Positions 45,593-53,895 of a DNA stretch of 64,000 bases are shown one piece after another. This stretch comes from Stenotrophomonas nitritireducens (GTDB lineage: Bacteria; Pseudomonadota; Gammaproteobacteria; Xanthomonadales; Xanthomonadaceae). The notes beneath the pieces are model-generated. The model saw nothing but the letters and a program-made list of their open reading frames with translations, was not told where the DNA came from and ran no database searches. The position numbers and the translations under genes were made by a program. Each line of letters opens with the position of its first letter. Position 1 is the stretch's first letter. Where the stretch lies: NCBI RefSeq assembly GCF_001431425.1, contig NZ_LDJG01000002.1:1-64000 (forward strand), read 5' to 3'.

Positions 45593-45627
45593 CGATCGCA
45601 GGCAGGGCGATCGGCCGCCGGCGCCTC

Positions 45628-46509
45628 TCAGGCGCGGCCGGGCAACAGCGCCGCGCGGCTTTCTTCCAGCAGTGCGTTGACCTGGCGGATGCGTACGGAA
45701 GAACGCGACCAGACCATGCCGATGCGGCGCGGCTCGCAGGGTTCGGGCAGGGGAAGGCGCGCCACCGCCAGGCCTTCGGGCCATGGCCGTGCCCAGTCCG
45801 GCACCAGCGACACGCCCAGCCCGCGGTCCACCATCACCGCGATGGCGTTGAGCGCGTTGAGCTCGAAACGCTCGCGCGGGACGATGCCGACGCGGCGCAG
45901 GTATTCGTCGGCCTGGCGTCCGCCCCATTCGTGGCGGTCGTAGCGGATCAGCGGTTCGTCGCGCAGCAGCTCGTGCGGGTCGCGTCCGGCCAGCCGCGCC
46001 GGCGCCAGCACCACCATCGGTTCCTCGCGCAGCAGCTGCCAGTCGCAGGTCTTGGGCAGCGAGAACGGCGCCTGCAGCACCATCGCCGCGTCCAGGTCGC
46101 CGGCTTCCACCGCGCCGTAGAGATCGGCCGAATAGCCGGGACGGATGAACACGTTGATCTCGGGGAACTTGGCCACCATCCGCGCCAGGATGTCCGGCAC
46201 CAGCCCGGCCAGCGCGGTGGGGCACGCGCCGAGCCGCAGTTCGCCGGCCATGCCGCTCTCGTTGGCCACGCTGCGCAGGTCGGATACGTCGCGCAGCAGG
46301 TCGCGCGCGCGCTGCAGGATGCGCGCGCCCTCGGCGGTGACGCTGACCGTGCGTCCGGCGCGTGCGATCAGCGGTGCGCCGAGCTCGCGCTCCAGCGTGC
46401 GGATCTGCTGGGCGACCGCGGCCGGGGTGATGTGCAGCGAGCGTGCCGCCGCGGCCATCGAGCCGCGGTCGACCACGGTGACGAACGTGTTGAGGAACTG
46501 GGTTTCCAC
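45628..46509 (-). CDS. LysR-family transcriptional regulator
   Basis: 293 residues from GTG 46509. Winged helix-turn-helix at residues about 3-62 ('FLNTFVTVVDRGSMAAAARS', 'ITPAAVAQQIRTLERELGAP') and a periplasmic-binding-like effector domain (about 90-290). The GTG start puts the helix-turn-helix at the very N-terminus, as is normal in this family; an ATG at 46563 would add 18 unconserved residues. It lies between the receptor and the symporter-lyase pair, all on the minus strand, and an inverted repeat (atgccctc 46514-46521 / gagggcat 46544-46551) spans its leader, which may be an autoregulatory site. Confidence 0.9.
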   Translation of the reverse strand: METQFLNTFVTVVDRGSMAAAARSLHITPAAVAQQIRTLERELGAPLIARAGRTVSVTAEGARILQRARDLLRDVSDLRSVANESGMAGELRLGACPTALAGLVPDILARMVAKFPEINVFIRPGYSADLYGAVEAGDLDAAMVLQAPFSLPKTCDWQLLREEPMVVLAPARLAGRDPHELLRDEPLIRYDRHEWGGRQADEYLRRVGIVPRERFELNALNAIAVMVDRGLGVSLVPDWARPWPEGLAVARLPLPEPCEPRRIGMVWSRSSVRIRQVNALLEESRAALLPGRA

Positions 46510-46594
46510 GGCTATGCCCTCTGGGTCCGGGGCAAACCTACAGGAGGGCATGGCGCGCGGCATCCGACCAACGTCATGGTCGCGCGCGCGCCGT

Positions 46595-49024
46595 TCATGT
46601 GGCGTCCTGCCGGTAGATGGTCAGGCCCTTGAGCGAGCGCGCCGGCGCCGGGAAGCACAGGCTGGCCAGGTAGCCGATCACGATGCACAGCAGGATCGAG
46701 ATGCCCAGGTAGAAATACGGGTGCACCAGCTTGAACGACCAGGCCAGCAGGGTCAGCGCGATGCTGCCGGCGATGCCGATGGCCACGCCCGGCGAGTTGG
46801 CGCGGCGGGTGAACATGCCCAGCGTGTAGGCGCCGGCGAAACCACCGCCGAGCAGGCCGGCCAGTTCGATGGAGACGTCGAACAGCGAGTGGATGTCGTA
46901 GCGCGAAAGCACCAGCGCCAGGCCCATGCCGGCCAGGCCGACGACCACGGTCATGATCTCGGCGAAGCGCACGCTGCCGCGCTCGCTCGGGTTCTTCGCC
47001 AGCTTGTCGTAGAAGTCCACCGACAGCAGGGTCGCCACGCTGTTGATGATGCTCGACAGCGTGGACATGGCCGCGGCGAAGATGCCGGCGATGATCAGCC
47101 CGGTCACGCCCGGCGGCAGTTCGGCGGCGATGAACAGCGGGAAGGTCGCGTCGATCGGCAGCAGCGGGTCCAGCCGGCCCGGATTGTGCTTGTAGTACAT
47201 CCACAGCGCGGTGCCGATGCTGTAGAAGATGAAGCCGCCGGGAATCATGATCGCGGCGAAGATCCAGATCGAGCGCCCGGCCTCCTTGTCCGACTTGGTC
47301 GCCAGCGTGCGCTGCATCAGCACCTGGTCCTTGGGGAAGGTGAGCACCACGTCGAACACGACCAGGAAGATGAAGCCCCACACCGTGGCCTTGGTCAGGT
47401 CGAAGCTGAAGTCCAGCAGCTTGGTCTTGTGCTCGGCCATCGCCGCTTCGCGGATGCCGTCGAAGTCGGCGCCCAGCGTCCACACGATGAAGCCGATGGC
47501 GAAGATCGCCCCGCCCATCTTCACGAACACCTGCACGAAGTCGGTCCACACCACCGCGCGCATGCCGCCCATCACCGTGTAGATGATGGTGAACACGCCC
47601 ATGATCAGGATGCTCCAGACCACGTCGATGCCGGTGATGGTGGCGATCGCCAGCGCCGGCAGGAACAGGATCACGCTCAGCCGGCTGCCGATCTGCATGG
47701 CGATGGCCAGCGCGCTGGCGAGCATGCGGATGGCCGGGTGGAAGCGCGTCTCCAGGTAGGAGAATACGCTCATCAGGTCCAGCCGCCGCAGCAGCGGCAC
47801 GATCCACACCGCCACGAACATCAGGCCCAGTACCGCGACCAGGTTGTTGGTCAGGTACTGCCAGTTGGTCTCGTAGGCCTTGGCCGGGATGGCGATGAAG
47901 CTGATCGAACTGGTGTTGGTGGCGTACAGGCTGATGCCCGCGGCCCAGAACGGGATGCTGCGCCCGCCGACGAAGAACTCCGATTCGGAGGCGGTCTGGT
48001 CCTTCAGGTAGAAGTACACGCCGATGCCGATCATGCCGATTAGGTAGACGACGATCACGCTCCAGTCCAGCCAGCCGAGCAGGTGCTTGCCGCCCTGCAC
48101 TTCGGCGAAATGCACGCCGCCGTCGGCGCTGGTCCAGGCCAGGCCGTTGCCGCGCGCGGCGATGTCCAGCGGCGCCGGCGCGGCCGCGCCGGCCGGCGTG
48201 TCGAGCGTGGCCCAGGCGCTGGTGATGGTGTGGAAGGTGCGCAGGCCGGTACCGGTGGCATCGCGCACCAACATCAGCAGGTGCGCCTGGCCGAGCGCGC
48301 GCAGCGAGCCGGGCAGGATGTGTCCTCCAGGCGCCGGCGCCGCCTGCCAGCCGTTGTCCACGGTCCAGCGCCACAGCGCATCGCCCGCCACATCGCCGAG
48401 GACCGCGTACAGGCCGCCCTTCTGGCCCTGCAGCGCCACCAGCCGGCCGTCGGCAGGCCACACCGGCTGCGCCTGCCAGCCGCCGGCCTCGGCCGCCAGC
48501 GCGTGCCGATAGAGGTGCATCGAGCCATCGGCGGCGGTGCCGGCCACGTACAGCACGTCGCCGAGCGCGGCGGCCTGCGCGTTGCCCAGCGCCACCGGCA
48601 GGGCGAGCGTGCGTCCCAGCGCCAGCGTGTCGCCCTGCAGGCGTGCGCTCTGCAGGCGGTCGCTGCTGTCGGCGGCGGTGCCGCGCAGCAGCCAGGCCTG
48701 GCCTCCGGCGCTGACCGCCGTGCGGATGTCGGCGGTGGCACCGGCCGGCGCCAGCGCCAGCGGCTGCCAGGCCTTGCCGTCGCTGGTCAGTGTCCAAGCC
48801 TTGCCGGCGGACAGCGCGACGTCGTGACCGTCGACCGCCAGCAACCGTGGCTGCGCCGCATCGGCCGGCAGCGGTGCCAGGCTCCCGGATGTCACCGTGC
48901 TCAGGTTCTCCGCCGCCGCGGTGCCGCCCAGCGCCAGCAGTGCGAGCGTTGCCAGCAGGCGCAGGCCGCGCAGCGCGCGCCGGGGCAGGGGGAGGGCGGG
49001 CACAACGGCTGCGGGTATCGACAT
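46595..49024 (-). CDS. Sodium:solute symporter with N-terminal beta-propeller (Kelch-like) domain
   Basis: 809 residues. Signal peptide to about residue 38 ('LLALGGTAAAEN'), then about 270 residues of repeated short beta segments with Trp/Gly patterns ('GKAWQPLALAP', 'AGGWQAQPVW', 'DNGWQAAPAP') that look like a Kelch-type propeller exported to the periplasm. From about residue 315 follows a full sodium:solute symporter ('LDWSVIVVYLIGMIGIGVYF', 'SEFFVGGRSIPFWAAGISLY', 'GLIIAGIFAAAMSTLSS') with about 13 membrane segments. Such fusions are known near sialic-acid genes in other bacteria, but none of those enzymes is here. It lies 25 bp after the CitE-like gene in one transcript. The propeller may capture or process the substrate for transport. 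Confidence 0.88.
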   Translation of the reverse strand: MSIPAAVVPALPLPRRALRGLRLLATLALLALGGTAAAENLSTVTSGSLAPLPADAAQPRLLAVDGHDVALSAGKAWTLTSDGKAWQPLALAPAGATADIRTAVSAGGQAWLLRGTAADSSDRLQSARLQGDTLALGRTLALPVALGNAQAAALGDVLYVAGTAADGSMHLYRHALAAEAGGWQAQPVWPADGRLVALQGQKGGLYAVLGDVAGDALWRWTVDNGWQAAPAPGGHILPGSLRALGQAHLLMLVRDATGTGLRTFHTITSAWATLDTPAGAAAPAPLDIAARGNGLAWTSADGGVHFAEVQGGKHLLGWLDWSVIVVYLIGMIGIGVYFYLKDQTASESEFFVGGRSIPFWAAGISLYATNTSSISFIAIPAKAYETNWQYLTNNLVAVLGLMFVAVWIVPLLRRLDLMSVFSYLETRFHPAIRMLASALAIAMQIGSRLSVILFLPALAIATITGIDVVWSILIMGVFTIIYTVMGGMRAVVWTDFVQVFVKMGGAIFAIGFIVWTLGADFDGIREAAMAEHKTKLLDFSFDLTKATVWGFIFLVVFDVVLTFPKDQVLMQRTLATKSDKEAGRSIWIFAAIMIPGGFIFYSIGTALWMYYKHNPGRLDPLLPIDATFPLFIAAELPPGVTGLIIAGIFAAAMSTLSSIINSVATLLSVDFYDKLAKNPSERGSVRFAEIMTVVVGLAGMGLALVLSRYDIHSLFDVSIELAGLLGGGFAGAYTLGMFTRRANSPGVAIGIAGSIALTLLAWSFKLVHPYFYLGISILLCIVIGYLASLCFPAPARSLKGLTIYRQDAT

Positions 49025-49049
49025 CGGCGTGGCTCGGCAGGAAAAGGGA

Positions 49050-49907
49050 TCAGGAAGCGGCGCGGGCCGCGGCGGCCAGCAGCGCTTCGGCGCGGCGCAG
49101 GAAGGGCAGGTCGATCATGCGGCCTTCGAACAGGAACGCGCCGCGTCCCTGGGCGGCCGCGACCGTGGCGGCGGCAACGATGCGGCGGGCTTCGGCGACC
49201 GCGGCATCGGATACGCCGAAAACGTCGTTGGCCAATCCCACCTGGCGCGGGTGGATGCAGCTCTTGCCGATGAAGCCCAGCCCGCGGGCCATGCTCGCCT
49301 CGGTGCGGAAGCCCTCGTCGTCGCCGACATCGGGGAAGGCGCCGTCGCAGGCGAACACGCCGGCTTCGGCCGCCGCCATGCGCAGCGCGAACAGCGTGGC
49401 GTGCACGTTGGCCGCGGTGCGGGCGATGCCGTTGGGCGCGAACAGGTCGCCCAGCCCGAGCTGCAGGCCGGCCACGCGCGGGTGCGCGGCGGCGAGCTCC
49501 GCGGCCTGGCGCAGGCCGCGCGGGGTCTCGATGTTGAGCAGCAGGCCGATCGGACGCACGACGCCGTTGTCGGCCTCGGCGCGTTCCAGCGCCGCGGCCG
49601 CTTCGCGCACCTGCGCCGCGGATTCGACCTTGGGGAGATTGAGCAGCCAGACCGAGGGCAGGGCGACCGCCGCCACGTCGGCGGCGAAGTGGGCGCTGCC
49701 GGTGCCGTTGCAGCGCACGATCAACCGCCGGCCGCTGGCGGCCACGTCGGCCCGGGAGAGGAACAGTCCGACCTGCACGCGCGCGGCGGCCTTGCCGGCT
49801 TCCGGCACCGAATCCTCCAGATCGAAGGACAGGACATCGGCCGCGCCGGCCATCGCCTTGTCGAACAGTTCCGGGCGTGCGCCGGGCACGAACAGCTTGC
49901 TACGCAT
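49050..49907 (-). CDS. HpcH/HpaI-CitE-like aldolase/lyase
   Basis: 285 residues. 'MRSKLFVPGARPELFDKAM' and 'DVLSFDLEDSVPEAGKAAAR' are the CitE-type start; 'LLLNIETPRGLRQAAE' and 'GLQLGLGDLFAPNG' carry the Glu and Asp that bind Mg2+. Stand-alone CitE proteins cleave citramalyl-CoA, malyl-CoA or similar 3-hydroxy-acyl-CoA thioesters. No citrate lyase CitF/CitD genes are near, so citrate lyase is ruled out. It heads the transcript that contains the propeller-symporter gene. A CoA-transferase to activate the acid is not adjacent (closest is at 35379). Confidence 0.87.
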   Translation of the reverse strand: MRSKLFVPGARPELFDKAMAGAADVLSFDLEDSVPEAGKAAARVQVGLFLSRADVAASGRRLIVRCNGTGSAHFAADVAAVALPSVWLLNLPKVESAAQVREAAAALERAEADNGVVRPIGLLLNIETPRGLRQAAELAAAHPRVAGLQLGLGDLFAPNGIARTAANVHATLFALRMAAAEAGVFACDGAFPDVGDDEGFRTEASMARGLGFIGKSCIHPRQVGLANDVFGVSDAAVAEARRIVAAATVAAAQGRGAFLFEGRMIDLPFLRRAEALLAAAARAAS

Positions 49908-49973
49908 GGTTTCCCCTCATCCTGCGGGGCAGTCTGCGCGATTCGGAACGCTGAAAAAGTGCGTTCCCGGACA

Positions 49974-49996
49974 TTCATGCGATAGCGTTTGTTTGC
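49974..49996. promoter_or_regulatory. Candidate operator upstream of the citE-symporter genes
   Basis: 'ttcatgcgatagcgtttgtt' followed by tgc, 67-89 bases upstream of the lyase start. It closely resembles the sites at 45541-45553 and 45571-45592 before the TonB receptor. The same 143-bp gap must also hold the xthA promoter on the plus strand. Confidence 0.45.
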
Positions 49997-50050
49997 AGTG
50001 CCGCGGTCGCCGCCGGCCCGGTGCGCATCGGCTGGGCTTAGAATCGCCCC

Positions 50051-50824
50051 ATGAAAATCGCTTCGTGGAACGTCAATTCGCTCAATGTCCGCCTGCCCCA
50101 CCTGGAGCAGTGGCTGGCCGCTTTCGCCCCCGACGTGGTCGGCATCCAGGAAACCAAGCTGGAGGACCACAAGTTCCCGGAGACCCGGCTGCTGGAACTG
50201 GGTTACCGCAACGTGTTCGCCGGGCAGAAGACCTACAACGGCGTGGCGCTGCTGGCGCGCGATCCCATCGAGGACGTGCAGGTCGGCATCCCGGGCTTCG
50301 ACGACGAGCAGAAGCGGGCCATCGCCGGCACCGTCAACGGCGTGCGCGTTATCAACCTCTACGTGGTCAACGGCCAGGACGTGGGCACCGAGAAGTACGC
50401 CTACAAGCTGCGCTGGCTCGAAGCGGTGCACGACTGGATCGCCGCCGAACTGCGGGAGCACCCGAAGCTGGTGGTGCTGGGCGATTTCAACATCGCCCCG
50501 GACGACCGCGACGTGCACGACCCGGCGGTGTGGAACGGCGACCACATCCTCACGTCCACGGCCGAGCGCGGTGCGCTGGAGAAGCTGCTGCGGCTGGGCC
50601 TGCACGACGGCTTCCGCCTGCACAACGACGCGGCTGGCGTTTTCAGCTGGTGGGATTACCGCGCTGCCGGTTTCCGCCGCGACCTGGGCCTGCGCATCGA
50701 CCTGACCCTGGTGTCCGACGCGCTCCGGCCGCAGGCGGTGGCCGCCGGCATCGACCGCGAACCGCGGACCTGGGACCGCCCCAGCGACCATGCGCCGGCG
50801 TGGGTGCAGCTGGCGAAGGACTGA
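50051..50824 (+). CDS. xthA: Exodeoxyribonuclease III
   Basis: 257 residues, the normal length. It is the main AP endonuclease/3'-exonuclease of base excision repair. Endonuclease-exonuclease-phosphatase motifs are 'MKIASWNVNSLNVRL', 'VVGIQETKLED' (metal Glu), 'YNGVALLAR', 'VVLGDFNIAPDDRD', 'SWWDYRAAGFRRDLGLRID' and the catalytic 'RPSDHAPAW'. It is a single gene ended by a strong terminator hairpin, convergent with the YmgE-type gene. Confidence 0.95.
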   Translation: MKIASWNVNSLNVRLPHLEQWLAAFAPDVVGIQETKLEDHKFPETRLLELGYRNVFAGQKTYNGVALLARDPIEDVQVGIPGFDDEQKRAIAGTVNGVRVINLYVVNGQDVGTEKYAYKLRWLEAVHDWIAAELREHPKLVVLGDFNIAPDDRDVHDPAVWNGDHILTSTAERGALEKLLRLGLHDGFRLHNDAAGVFSWWDYRAAGFRRDLGLRIDLTLVSDALRPQAVAAGIDREPRTWDRPSDHAPAWVQLAKD

Positions 50825-50830
50825 GACAGC

Positions 50831-50858
50831 GAAGCCCGGCCGTTGCCGGCCGGGCTTC
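50831..50858. terminator. Bidirectional terminator between xthA and the YmgE-type gene
   Basis: A perfect 12-bp stem (gaagcccggccg / cggccgggcttc) with a TTGC loop, between convergent genes. T content after the stem is low ('gtggttcg'), but the position favours termination. Confidence 0.78.
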
Positions 50859-50878
50859 GTGGTTCGCAGGCCCGCGGG

Positions 50879-51133
50879 TCAGCGGATGCTCTTGCGCGTG
50901 AACAGGTTGACGATGGCCAGCAGGATCACCGCGCCGAGCAGCGAAAGCAGGAACGAGCGCAGGGTGATGGCGCCGTTGATGCTGCCGCCGCTGAACAGGA
51001 AGCCGGCGATCATTGCGCCGATGATGCCCACCACGATGTTCAGGATGATGCCCTGCTGCGCGTCGCGGCGCATGATGATGCTGGCGAGCCAGCCGACAAC
51101 GCCGCCCACGATCAACCAGATGATGATGCCCAT
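50879..51133 (-). CDS. GlsB/YeaQ/YmgE family small membrane protein
   Basis: 84 residues, three hydrophobic segments rich in Gly ('MGIIIWLIVGGVVGWLASII', 'GIILNIVVGIIGAMIAGFLF', 'FLLSLLGAVILLAIVNLF'). This family (transglycosylase-associated proteins, YmgE/GlsB) is stress-induced in many bacteria and sits in the inner membrane; the biochemical role is unknown. Good ribosome site ('aaggagacat' before the ATG on the minus strand). Confidence 0.92.
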   Translation of the reverse strand: MGIIIWLIVGGVVGWLASIIMRRDAQQGIILNIVVGIIGAMIAGFLFSGGSINGAITLRSFLLSLLGAVILLAIVNLFTRKSIR

Positions 51134-51229
51134 GCCGATGTCTCCTTTCGTCTATGCACCCGGAGCGGTGCGACCGTTGCAGTCAAGACGATCGGGCGTG
51201 AAGCGGTTGTGGACCAGGGCCGCGGGCTG

Positions 51230-51817
51230 ATGGCGCCGGTGCCGTCCTGGCGGTTCGGGCAGGTGAGGGTCTGGCAGCTGCCGCACGTGCCCGGCACCCG
51301 CGGCGAGCCGCAGGCGCGCGAGCTGCTGGCGGCCGAACTGGGCAGCACGCCGCAGGCCCTGCCGCTGACCCGCGACGAGCGCGGCCGGCCCTGGCTGATC
51401 GGCGAACTGGCGCATTACGGTACCGGCTGGAGCCACAGTGGCGGCCACCTGCTGGTGGCGCTGGGCGAACGCGCCCGGCTGGGCGTGGACCTGGAGCAGC
51501 AGCGCCCGCGCCGGCAGATGCGGCAGGTGATCGCCCGCTTCTTCCATCCCGACGAGATAGCCTGGCTGGACGGGCTGGACGATGCCGCCCGCGAACACTG
51601 GTTCTTCCGCGTCTGGTGCGCCAAGGAAGCCCTGCTCAAGGCGCATGGCCATGGCATTTCCTTCGGCCTGCACCGGCTGCGCTTCGCCCCCGGCGACGAC
51701 GGCGCCCTGTACCTGGCCTGGTGCGACCCCGGATTGGGCGAGGCGGCGCGCTGGCACCTGCACGAATGGCAGGCCGCGGCCGATTTCCGCGCCGCGCTGG
51801 CGTGGTATCCGTTCTGA
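51230..51817 (+). CDS. 4'-phosphopantetheinyl transferase (Sfp type)
   Basis: 195 residues. The two Mg2+/catalytic motifs are 'LGVDLEQQRPRR' (GxDxE) and 'WCAKEALLKAHG' (WxxKEAxxK). It moves phosphopantetheine from CoA to carrier proteins of fatty-acid, polyketide or peptide synthases. The ATG at 51230 is used; an in-frame GTG at 51209 is an alternative, and the frame is open far upstream without meaning. No synthase genes lie near, so it is probably the general or a stand-alone enzyme. A 7-bp hairpin (acggcgc / gcgccgt, 51820-51851) follows the stop. Confidence 0.9.
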   Translation: MAPVPSWRFGQVRVWQLPHVPGTRGEPQARELLAAELGSTPQALPLTRDERGRPWLIGELAHYGTGWSHSGGHLLVALGERARLGVDLEQQRPRRQMRQVIARFFHPDEIAWLDGLDDAAREHWFFRVWCAKEALLKAHGHGISFGLHRLRFAPGDDGALYLAWCDPGLGEAARWHLHEWQAAADFRAALAWYPF

Positions 51818-51989
51818 AAACGGCGCGCATGGCCGCAGCGGCTGGCGCCGTGCGACGGGATCGGTGCCGGCGCCTCCCGGCAGTCATGCCGTCGTCGGCC
51901 CACATGCCGCGCCCGGACACTGCCACACTGCGCTGCCCGGCTGGTCCGGGGCGGCGTTCGCGCCGATCTTCCGTGCCTGCGAGGATTCC

Positions 51990-52994
51990 ATGAAGCCCCG
52001 TGTTTCCCCCCGGCCGGCGCATACGACGCCCGCCCCGCGCCCGGCCCGCCTGTCCGCTGATCCGGGGGCGTGCGTGCTGGCGGCGGCGAGCACCCTGCTG
52101 CGCGGCATCAGCCAGGTGATGCTGCAGGACAACCGCCTGGCCGGCCTGCTGTTCCTGGCGGGCATCTTCTACAACTCGCTGCTGTTCGGCGGGGCGGTGC
52201 TGCTCGGAACCGCGGCAAGCACGCTCACCGCGCTGTGGCTGGGCGCCGAGCGCGTGAAAATCCGTGCCGGGCTGTTCGGCTTCAACGGTGCGCTGGTCGC
52301 CATCGCGCTGCTGTATTTCCTGGAGCCGAGCCCGCTGACCTGGGGTTATGTGATGCTGGCGGCGGCCGGCACCACGGTATTGATGGCGGCCCTGATGAAC
52401 CTGTTCGCGGCGTGGAGGCTGCCGGCACTGACGGCCCCCTTCGTGTTCACCGCGCTGCTGTTCGTGCTGGCCTGCGCGCGCTTCGGCCAGCTGCACTCCA
52501 CCGGCTCCCTGCCCACCGCCGGCCTGCCGAAGGCGACGGCGGTGGAAGGCATCGTGACCTTCTCGACGGTGGTCGAAGGCCTGTTCAACGGCCTTGCCCA
52601 GGTCTTCTTCCAGGGCAATGTCGTCACCGGTGTGCTGTTCGCGATCGGCCTGCTGGTCGCGTCGCGGCTAGCGTTCGTGGCGGCATTGGCCGGTTCGCTG
52701 GGCGGCCTGCTGGTGGCGTGGGGCATGGGCGCGGCCGAGCCGGCGATCCGCGCCGGTGCCTTCGGGTTCAATCCGGCATTGACCGCCATCGCGCTGTACG
52801 GCGTGTTCTTCGCCGCCAACGCCACGGCGGCGGGCTACGCCCTGCTGGGCGCGGTCGTCACCGCGGTGGTGTTCGCCGGCGCATCGGCGGCGCTGGAGCC
52901 GATCGGCATGCCGGCGTTGACCCTGCCGTTCGTGCTGGTCACCTGGTGTTTCGTCGCCGCAGGCCCGTTGTTTCCCCGTCTGCGCGCGCCGTGA
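51990..52994 (+). CDS. Urea transporter (UT family)
   Basis: 334 residues with about ten membrane segments arranged as two similar halves: 'LFLAGIFYNSLLFGGAVLLG' / 'VLFAIGLLVASRLAFVAALA' and 'AGLFGFNGALVAIALLYF' / 'AGAFGFNPALTAIALYGVFF'. The repeated GxFGFNxALxAIAL loop is the selectivity-filter signature of bacterial and mammalian urea channels; the first half also has 'RGISQVMLQDN' matched by 'NGLAQVFFQGN'. It would admit urea passively across the inner membrane. No urease gene is in the window. The start at 51990 has 'gaggatt' just upstream. Confidence 0.92.
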   Translation: MKPRVSPRPAHTTPAPRPARLSADPGACVLAAASTLLRGISQVMLQDNRLAGLLFLAGIFYNSLLFGGAVLLGTAASTLTALWLGAERVKIRAGLFGFNGALVAIALLYFLEPSPLTWGYVMLAAAGTTVLMAALMNLFAAWRLPALTAPFVFTALLFVLACARFGQLHSTGSLPTAGLPKATAVEGIVTFSTVVEGLFNGLAQVFFQGNVVTGVLFAIGLLVASRLAFVAALAGSLGGLLVAWGMGAAEPAIRAGAFGFNPALTAIALYGVFFAANATAAGYALLGAVVTAVVFAGASAALEPIGMPALTLPFVLVTWCFVAAGPLFPRLRAP

Positions 52995-53082
52995 GGCGGC
53001 CGGTGGCGCGCTGCCCGGGCCAGGGCGGCCTGCTTCCTCGCGTCGCTCCTGACCCGCTCCCCGGCTCTGCGATAATCCGCGC

Positions 53083-53721
53083 ATGAACGACACCTCCCTA
53101 CCGCCTGAAGTCGGCAGCGATCTGGCGAACGGCCTGCGGACGATGGGCCTGGACGCCGCGCTGGCCGAGCCGCTGCTTGCCTATCTGGCCCTGCTGGTGC
53201 GCTGGAACCGCACCTACAACCTCACTGCGATCCGCGATCCGCGCGAGATGGTCACCCGCCACCTGCTCGATTCGCTGGCGATGGTGCCGCACATCGAGTC
53301 CGGCACCCTGGCCGACCTGGGCACCGGCCCCGGGCTGCCCGGCATCCCGCTGGCCATCGCCCGCCCGCCGCTGCGGGTGACGCTGGTGGAAAGCAACGGC
53401 AAGAAGGCGCGCTTCCTGCGCGAGGCCGTGCGCCAGCTCGGCCTGGACAACGCACGCGTGGCCGAGTCGCGCGCCGAGGCGCTGGACGAGCCGGCCGCCT
53501 ACGACAACCTGACCGCCCGCGCCATGGACACCCTGGCCGGCATCGTCGCGGTCGGCGGCCACCTGCTGCGCCCCGGCGGCCACCTTCTGGCGATGAAGGG
53601 CGTGCACCCGCACGAGGAAATCGCCGCACTGCCCGCCGACTGGCGCGTACTCGAAGTGCGTCCGCTGCAGGTGCCGGGGCTGGTGGGCGAGCGCCACCTG
53701 GTGGTGTGCAGCCGCACCTGA
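53083..53721 (+). CDS. rsmG: 16S rRNA (guanine-527-N7)-methyltransferase RsmG
   Basis: 212 residues. SAM site '[20 protein letters not shown]', N-terminal '[17 protein letters not shown]' and 'HLLDSLAM' are strongly conserved in RsmG (GidB). It methylates G527 of 16S rRNA; loss gives low-level streptomycin resistance. The order rsmG-parA-parB is common near bacterial origins. A long inverted repeat separates it from parA. Confidence 0.96.
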   Translation: MNDTSLPPEVGSDLANGLRTMGLDAALAEPLLAYLALLVRWNRTYNLTAIRDPREMVTRHLLDSLAMVPHIESGTLADLGTGPGLPGIPLAIARPPLRVTLVESNGKKARFLREAVRQLGLDNARVAESRAEALDEPAAYDNLTARAMDTLAGIVAVGGHLLRPGGHLLAMKGVHPHEEIAALPADWRVLEVRPLQVPGLVGERHLVVCSRT

Positions 53722-53740
53722 AGGCCCCGCGGCCTTGCGC

Positions 53741-53810
53741 GGGAGCGGCTTCAGCCGCGATGGGGATCTCCCGTTGAAGCCTTGCGCGGCTGAAGCCGCT
53801 CCTGCGGGAG
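53741..53810. repeat. 18-bp perfect inverted repeat between rsmG and parA
   Basis: 'ggagcggcttcagccgcg' (53742-53759) and its exact complement at 53785-53802, 25-base spacer. The 'gcgggagcggcttcagccgcga' sequence is a dispersed intergenic palindrome type in Xanthomonadaceae and pseudomonads. It could end the rsmG message, but it has no T tract. Confidence 0.8.
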
Positions 53811-53895
53811 GCGTGGCCGGCGCGGATTTCCCCGATCCGGCCCCCAGCCCGCATAATGCCCAGTCCCAACCTTCCAGCCCATGAGGCCCACCCGC

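Noticed and set aside
49050-49907. Citrate lyase beta subunit
   Set aside because: No citF, citD, citC or citG genes are adjacent; the protein fits stand-alone CitE-like/HpcH lyases.
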